Source of the DNA: Piper betle
Taxonomy: Eukaryota > Streptophyta > Magnoliopsida > Piperales > Piperaceae
Assembly (NCBI GenBank): GCA_033002965.1
Contig: JAURVB010013855.1
Coordinates: 1-64,000 of the forward strand
Length of the DNA: 64,000 nt
Reading direction: 5' to 3'
Both the position numbers and the translations under genes were made by a program. The notes under the pieces are model-generated. The model did no database searches. It saw nothing but the letters and a program-made list of their open reading frames with translations, and had not been told where the DNA came from. This document shows, one piece after another, positions 57,501-64,000 of the stretch; position 1 is the stretch's first letter; each line of letters starts with the position of its first letter.

Positions 57501-60500
57501 GAATTCTATATATTGTCAAGGCTGTTGTCTCCCTAATTGTCCAAATTTGTGTATTTCAGAATCAGAAAGGGAGGAACGGGAAAGAAAGGGGGACCTTGAT
57601 AAGTATGAACGATTAGATGGAGATAGAAACCAAACGTCAAAATATCTTGCTGTTAAAAAGGTAAGGCATACTGAATGGGATAATAATGTCCGCTGTGGTT
57701 ATTCTGAAATCAATTCTTCTTATTTATAGCAGGAAGCATGACAGGAAGTTCTTATGTGCTTCATATACAGTATAATCGGATGGCTGAGAGAGAAGCAAAC
57801 CTGATAAGGCCAATGCATGTGTTGAAGATGACTATCGAGTATCTTGTTGGGTTGCTTGATCAACCTTACAGTGGAAACTTCCTAGGTATATATAACTTTT
57901 TGTGGGATCGGCTGAGGGCAATTAGGATGGACCTCAGGATGCAACACCTATTTGATCAGGGGGCCATAACAATGCTGGAGCAAATGGTATCTTACTCTTT
58001 TCCTAGAGATCACCTTTTAATTTTCATTCCATTGACATGCAAAGGCACATATGATGTCAGTACTGGCTGTTACTAGTCCAATTTAAGATCAAATTTTGAT
58101 GGATAGTTTGACAAAAACATTCTTTTGAAGTTCTATGTTTCATTATTAATTTTCAGATAAGACTCCATGTGATAGCCATGCATGAATTATGCGAGCATGC
58201 AAAAGGGGAAGGCTTTTCAGAGGGATTTGATGCACATCTTAACATTGAACAAATGAATAAAACCTCAGTTGAGCTCTTTCAGATGTATGATGACCATAGC
58301 AAGAAAGGACTCTTTGTGTCAACAGAAAAAGAATTTCGTGGTTATTATGCACTTCTTAAGTTGGATAAACATCCTGGATATAAAGTTGGTATCCTTTATG
58401 ATTCTAGCTGAGTTCTCATATCAACATGTATAGTGTTATTCACAGTGATGTTACTGTTGTTAGGTGGAGCCTGCAGAACTGTCGCTTGACCTTGCAAAAA
58501 TGAGTTCCTTGGTAAGAGGAAGTACTGAAGTTCTGTTTGCTCGACAGGTGGCAAGGTAGTTCCTGTAACCTGTGTTTACTCTGAGGTGATTAAGAGATGT
58601 TGAATGTACGTTGAACAATCGCTGTCAATTGCAGAGCTTGCAGAACTGGTAACTTCATTGCCTTCTTTCGGCTGGCTAAGAAAGCTTCATATCTTCAGGC
58701 GTGTCTTATGCATGCTCATTTTACCAAGGTGTGTGAACTTGTTTCCTAAAGTCCCATTTTTATGTAACATAATTGAAATGAGTGGTGTATATAGAATCAA
58801 TTTATCCAAAACCGTAAGCTGTCTGGGAAATATCTACAAATGGTTAACCAAAATCAGATGAATCAGATTAGAAAAACTGTCGAGAAAATGCGCACAGGAC
58901 TAACACCTTTTTCTGTTATGGAGGATGTCTGAATTGAAACTGGGGGCTTCTGGCTTTGATACCATGTTAAAATTAGACCTGAACCAAGCAAATTCTCAAC
59001 TGCTTATATAATGTTTGGTAACAAACTGAATGAAACAAAAGCAAGTTAGAGTAAGTTGTACATTTTTAGGAGATCATCTGCAGTAGTACACACTTCTCAG
59101 GAAACTGCAAAAGAAATCTGTTAATGCGTTAATTTTTAAAAAAAATTTTAAGGCAATTTTGTTTTCATACCATAATTGATGAATGCATTGGAAGTTAAAC
59201 TCTCACCTTAGCCTAGTTTTGTGCACATTGATCTTTTACATTTAATGAAGCTTAGTCATACCCATAGTTTTGTCTGAGTTCAACAAGTCATTAGGTTCTT
59301 TCTCTACCCTTCCGAATTGAGGCCTGCACAACTGCCAGTATAATGTTTCTGAAACAACGTGTGAGTCTGTAGACTGTACCAGGCAAACTGAGCCCCGCAG
59401 TTGATCAAAGCGGGTTGTGTTGACCTTCGAGATTTCAGATAGTTCATTATGAGTCACTACAAAGATGCTTGCATTTTATATTGTCCTAGGTAGAAGTAAC
59501 TTCACAATTATGATTCAAGAACATTTAAAGAATTGAAATTCTTCCTCAAAAAGATGGCCTGCGACTTGTATGGAAACATGATGAATATCATATCACTTGG
59601 CAAGAAATCAAACTGCTGTCTTTGAGGATAATCCAGGATAAAATATGCAGTCAGATTGAGTTTTCTTTTGGTTCCATAATTGAATAATATACATTTTTTT
59701 CCTGCAAACTCCCTAAAACAGTTACGAAGCCAGGCTCTTGCTTCTTTGTATAGTGGTCTTCAAAGCAGCCAGGGAATCCCTATTCCACAAATAGTGAGTT
59801 GGCTCGCAATGGAGGTAATGCAACTTTTTTTTGCTATACCTGGTAGTGCATTTGTTTTAGTTGAAAATTTATATTCCGTTATTCGTTTGCAGGGAGAAGA
59901 TATAGAAAGTCTTTTAGAATATCATGGCTTTGCAATAAAGATGTATGATGTACCTTACATGGTAGAAAGAAGGTCCATTTCTTAACAGCGATAGGGAGTT
60001 TCCAAACAAGTGCTCACACCTTGTTCATTCAAAGAAGTCAAGAAGAATTGTTGATGATGTGCTTGGTAGTAACATTCAGTTATTACCCAGCGGGCAAAGA
60101 AATAGTATGACGGTAGACAATGACAGTCAGATAGCTGCTGCAGTTATTGAGGACAAAACTTCAATTAATACTGACGATGAGGAGATGCATATTTCTGATG
60201 AGATTGTTTGTGGAAAAGAATCTAAAGTATGGTTGGCTCCGATGAATCATCACCACCAGTTGTACAGCATGGAAAAGCTGATACTCAAATAGCTAAAGTG
60301 ATGCCATTCCGGAGTCACCTGCTCAATTTTCTTCCCTGCTGGAAATAGAGGGGTTACTGAAACATATAAAGACACAAGTTTTCCTGTGACTGAAAAATAT
60401 CATTTCCAATCATTAGTAGTCTCCCACAAAGTTTTAAGGTATGGAATTCACCCATTGATATACAAAGCCTACATGTACCTAGAAAGGAAATGGGTATAGA

Positions 60501-63408
60501 ATTACCTTCTCCCAAAATTCAACTCAAAACATATGAAAGCTCCCCAGTTGAAATGACTGCTGCATCAAATGAGGGAAAAACTGTAGAAGCTGTGCCTGTT
60601 GAAAAAGACGAAGTTGCAGAAGCAAAGCTTAAACTTATGATTAGGTGGTTTTACTGGCTGTACTTCATTTACATTTATTTTATGTTTGCTATTGTTCTTC
60701 TTTTCTGAGCTGATTGTTTGCATTGATTCTTGCTCAGGATTTGGCGACGGCGTTCTAAGGAGCGAAGAGAACTACGTGAGCAGCGTCAATTGGCAGCAGT
60801 TGCTGCAATAAATGCGCTATCTCTAGGGCCACCACTTCTTCAAAATACGGCAGTAAGTGGGCATATTTGTCAGATTAGGTAGAACTGCAATTGAACATTT
60901 TGAAGTTCATTTGTATCAATTTCAAAGTTGATGTGGGTGTTTCAGAATAATTCTGTTCTGCTCAAACTTTTCTTGTGCTTTTTTTTAAAAAAGAAAATTA
61001 ACTAGTTAAGTTTTTAATGTGTAACGATTTCTTGTTTACTGCAGTTAACAAAACTTGGACTTGATTGTCAGGCATTTTCAATTTTATTTTATTTCTATTT
61101 TTATTTATTTTTTGAATGTGGTTTCAATTTTTTCCCCTTAAGTATTGAGTGTATAATTGCTGGATTTACAGGCCAGGAATGATACAATAGGTGGAGAACA
61201 ACCTTCATTGGGGGAATTGATCAGTTTTAAGTTCTCGAACCAGTAATTATATTTTTTCTTATATTTTCTTTGGGTCACTAATACGGTTTACTGACTGTGT
61301 GAGACTGCTGCCTTTTCTAGTGAGGTTCATACTTAATGTCCATATTTGTTCATTTCAATCAGTGAATTATCAGTTTTATACGCATTATCATGCTATTCTG
61401 TGACTTGGCTTCATGAGAAGATTGCTGAATGGACTGTGCATTATTTGACCGAAATTTCTTCTAGTCTGTGTATTTGTATCGTATCAGAACATCAAAAGAT
61501 TGGTATTACATTGACAATGAAATTTGGCGTGTACTTTTTTTCCTATGTTAGTTTTTTACAGGATTTTCAGATTGGCGTACATTGACTATGAAAATTTGCA
61601 TCTATTTGAGAACTTATCTCTGTTTCTTGTTTCCTGAAGCAAGTGGTATATCCTGGTGAGCTGAACATTGATCATATGATGAATGAGAGAGTTTCTAGAC
61701 AGGGAAGGGCATCACTGAGACTAAATGTTGCCGAAGTAGTCGGAGAGATACTATCTGTTTCAAATCCAAAATGCAAGTGCTTCTGTTGGAAGTTGGTGGT
61801 GTGTTCTCAGTTGAAAGACACATTAACTGGGAAATGGTTGCACTCTAAGCTCTTGGCTACTCCAAAGGGAGATGACGAAGAACTAATACTTTCTTCTTCT
61901 GATCTCGCAATGTGGAAAAAATGGTTTCCTAATCAGCAGGGAAATCTTTATCATTGCTGCTTATCAATTGTCAGGAATTTTTGCTTTGACAAGCACTGCC
62001 TTGCTGATATAAAAGCTATTATTGCTGGCGCTAGCTCGCTTCTGTTTATCATTTCAGAAAACCTTCCCTGGGAGTTGCAAAAGTCGAACTCCATCGTTTT
62101 ATACAATCATTGCCTATAGGTTCTGGCTTGCCACTTCTTATTCTTGTCTGTGGCATGCCTGAAGGGATGGATTCCAGCTCCCACTCTATTGCAGCCAGAT
62201 TAGCCCTCAGTGATGTTGAAAAGAATCGGATAAAGAGTTTTTTTATTATTCCTCTTTTCAATCAATCTCCGATAAAAGCCAATGCATCTCTTGATGATGA
62301 CTGCTTGAAAAATGGATTGAAGTGGCTTGCTGACCAATCACCCCAGCAGCCTCTTCTGCAGCAAGTACAATTGCGGGAACTGGTTCTAAGAAATTTGAGG
62401 TTTATATTGGGAAAGCTTGATAAATTGGATTCTTTGAGTCCCAAGCAGTGTGTTGACGTGTTCAATGAGGCATTGAATCAGTCCGCAGAAGAAATCAAAT
62501 CTGCAACATACAATAATTATGTTGTTTGGCCTTGCCCAGAAATTGGTCTACTCAAGGTCGGTAGTGAGGAGAGAAGATTTGTTGATTTATATCTCCCAAG
62601 CGTTGATTGGGGTTCAGCTTCTAATATTGTTTCAACTGTGGGCAAATTAATGGCTTGCAAGCTTCCATGTTTTCCAGATGACTTATCTTCACTGAACCAG
62701 GGAGCTGATACGGTGAAGGATGTAGAAAATCAGAAGATTAGTCTTAAGAGGAGGCTGATTTGGTACTTGACTGGAGTAAGTAAACTGTTGCCCGTTGACA
62801 TGGCAGAAAGGGAGGTTCACATAATGCTTCAGAAAGGCTCATTTCTTAAGTTAAATGGTTTTAAATATTCCATCACACCAAGATGGGCAATGATATTTCG
62901 GAGAATTTATAGTTGGCAGCTGGAAAATCTAGTTGGAGGTGAAGCATCGTCAGCTTATGTTTTGGAGGACGCAACTAAAAATGGACTGGCTGCTTGTAAG
63001 AAGGGCTGCTCCTTGGATTCAGTTGAACGTGACGGAAGAGCATCTGATACCGAGGACTGTTTTTCAGTTAACCATTTAGCTGATGTTTCCCTTGATGAGA
63101 TGCTAAGCGTTGGGTGCGAGCTTCCAATTCGACATAACCAGAATAAGTTGATTTTAGACTCTAATATTATAGACGATCAAGAAGGTGATGCAAATGGTAC
63201 TCCTGCTATTGACTGGCATTCTGATAGAGAGTCTCCTAGGATGAACTTGGTAGACGAAACTATGAATTCTGAAATCAGCGAGCGACAAACAGAGCAGAAT
63301 AGCGGGTCGGTTTCCACAGTGGCTGGCTGTGATAGATTCAGCATGTTACTGGATCAGTGTGCATTGGTACAGAGTAGGACACAGGATAAACTTTTTTATT
63401 ATTTTTAA
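54593..63408 (+). CDS. SAC3B: SAC3B-like TREX-2 mRNA export factor, multi-exon, with homopolymer frameshifts
   Basis: Exons with canonical borders: 55533..55691, 55777..55872, 56092..56330, 57214..57448, 57560..57660, 57771..57986, 58157..58384, 58464..58555, 58635..58728, 59722..59814, 59893..60644, 60738..60852, ~61172..61240 and ~61644..63408. A tentative first exon is 54593..54847. The SAC3/GANP core is clear: VGLCLDMCPESEREER, AEREANLIRP, NFLWDRLRAIRMDLRMQ, MHELCEHAKGEGFSEGFDAH, EFRGYYALLKLD and ARACRTGNFIAFFRLAKKAS. The C-terminus (IWRRRSKERRELREQRQLAA; LLDQCALVQSRTQDKLF) fits Arabidopsis SAC3B, the TREX-2 scaffold linking transcription to nuclear pore export. Frame changes occur at homopolymers near 56255, 57303, 59966, 60233, 60300-60420 and 62079. 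It is either a pseudogene or an assembly with uncorrected indels. Confidence 0.85.
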
Positions 63409-63831
63409 TTTATGGTGTAAAATCTAGTTCGTTTTGTGCATCGCATGCCACATATCTTGTCACTGTAATGGCGCCCCCTTTCCGTCAATCGGAACGTCTG
63501 ATGAGAATGCCCCCATGCTAATTTGAAGTGGGAGATTTTCATGATTAGCATTTGAGCTGAAAGAATGGTGCAATCTCAAAGCAAAATATTTGTTGCTGTA
63601 CATTATTTGATTTTGAATGAAGATAAAATTTCCAGATTGGTCCGTGATTCTAATTTGCTTTAGATTGTATTCTCCCGAGATTACAGAAGGGGAAATGGCT
63701 GCATTTATCTGTACACAGCAACTCGTAGTTAATGAAAGAGACTGAAATAATTCATGGAAGAATGCTTGTCATGTTAAAAACACAGTCAGACAACCAAAAA
63801 AACTTAAAATCATTCTCTTCCACCAGTCAAT
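63409..63831. other. 3' UTR of SAC3B-like gene and convergent intergenic space
   Basis: Probable 3' UTR to about 63650. The rest separates it from the convergent gene at the right edge. Confidence 0.4.
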
Positions 63832-64000
63832 TTAGCCGTCAAAGCTGTTGTAAGCTATAACAAGTGCATCATATATGAATCTCTGGTTGGGTTTGTCATC
63901 AATACAATACTGCCACAAAAAGATGTTTGCTAATTGCTTGAGTGGAATCAGCAATGCAACAAGTTCACGGTCTGCTTTCTTCGTGAAGGCCTCCTTTCGT
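63832..64000 (-). CDS. C-terminal exon of an unidentified gene (partial, runs off the window)
   Basis: The minus strand is open from the right edge to a TAA at 63832-63834. It encodes about 55 residues including ELVALLIPLKQLANIFLWQY and NQRFIYDALVIAYNSFDG. The codon use and clean reading suggest a real C-terminus, convergent with the SAC3B-like gene. I do not recognise the family. Confidence 0.55.
   Translation of the reverse strand, partial: RKEAFTKKADRELVALLIPLKQLANIFLWQYCIDDKPNQRFIYDALVIAYNSFDG

Overview
The window is nuclear DNA of a flowering plant. It has intron-bearing genes with canonical GT-AG sites, plant-specific families (PPR proteins, the MIP1/RF298 RING ligases, AT74-type phosphoglycerate-mutase-like enzymes) and large AT-rich intergenic stretches full of LTR retrotransposons, hAT-type elements and tandem repeats. 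The strong GC bias of some first exons (for example the AT74-like gene) hints at a monocot or magnoliid, but the sequence alone does not settle this.

Layout. 0-3.3 kb: end of a zinc-knuckle (FAR1/MULE-like) protein, a tRNA-like cloverleaf on the minus strand, three exons of a PRP39-like splicing factor (minus) and a GC-rich patch carrying the tail of ribosomal protein S16. 3.3-5.7 kb: a stem-loop repeat, a minisatellite-like CT-rich block and a TRIM mini-retrotransposon. 6.2-6.7 kb: a small PNRC-like gene (plus). 8.4-10.6 kb: a degenerate GC-rich block. 10.6-16.5 kb: a decayed Copia retrotransposon (minus). 16.5-17.3 kb: a complete non-autonomous hAT-like element. 17.4-22.2 kb: LINE RNase H remnant and relic intergenic DNA. 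22.3-25.3 kb: an intact two-exon RING E3 ligase gene of the RF298/MIP1 family (minus). 26.0-28.9 kb: about four tandem copies of a ~740-bp AT-rich unit. 28.9-33.6 kb: hAT fragments, a second stem-loop repeat and a 2.86-kb solo LTR with a perfect 5-bp target duplication. 34-35.3 kb: a broken TPR-type gene. 36.4-37.5 kb: a broken EMB1025-like PPR gene (minus). 38.7-43.3 kb: an MBD4-like CW/MBD gene whose 4.1-kb intron contains a whole DYW-class PPR gene, flanked by duplicated intron sequence. 44.1-45.3 kb: AT74-like phosphatase/mutase (plus). 45.9-47.8 kb: three-exon methionine sulfoxide reductase B (minus) with a hAT MITE in intron 1. 48-53 kb: LTR-derived repeats, a 3 x 414-bp tandem array and a hAT element nested inside another TE. 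54.6-63.4 kb: a multi-exon SAC3B-like mRNA export gene (plus) interrupted by several one-base shifts in homopolymers. 63.8-64 kb: C-terminus of an unidentified minus-strand gene.

The genes are ordinary independent plant housekeeping and regulatory genes, not an operon or cluster: RNA processing and export (PRP39, SAC3B, PPRs), chromatin (MBD), protein repair (MSRB), ubiquitin ligation (RF298-like) and metabolism (AT74). The most unusual signals are in the repeat fraction: a ~165-bp module shared between a solo LTR and hAT-type elements, a stem-loop family whose stem changes between copies while keeping pairing, and the intron duplication around the nested PPR gene.
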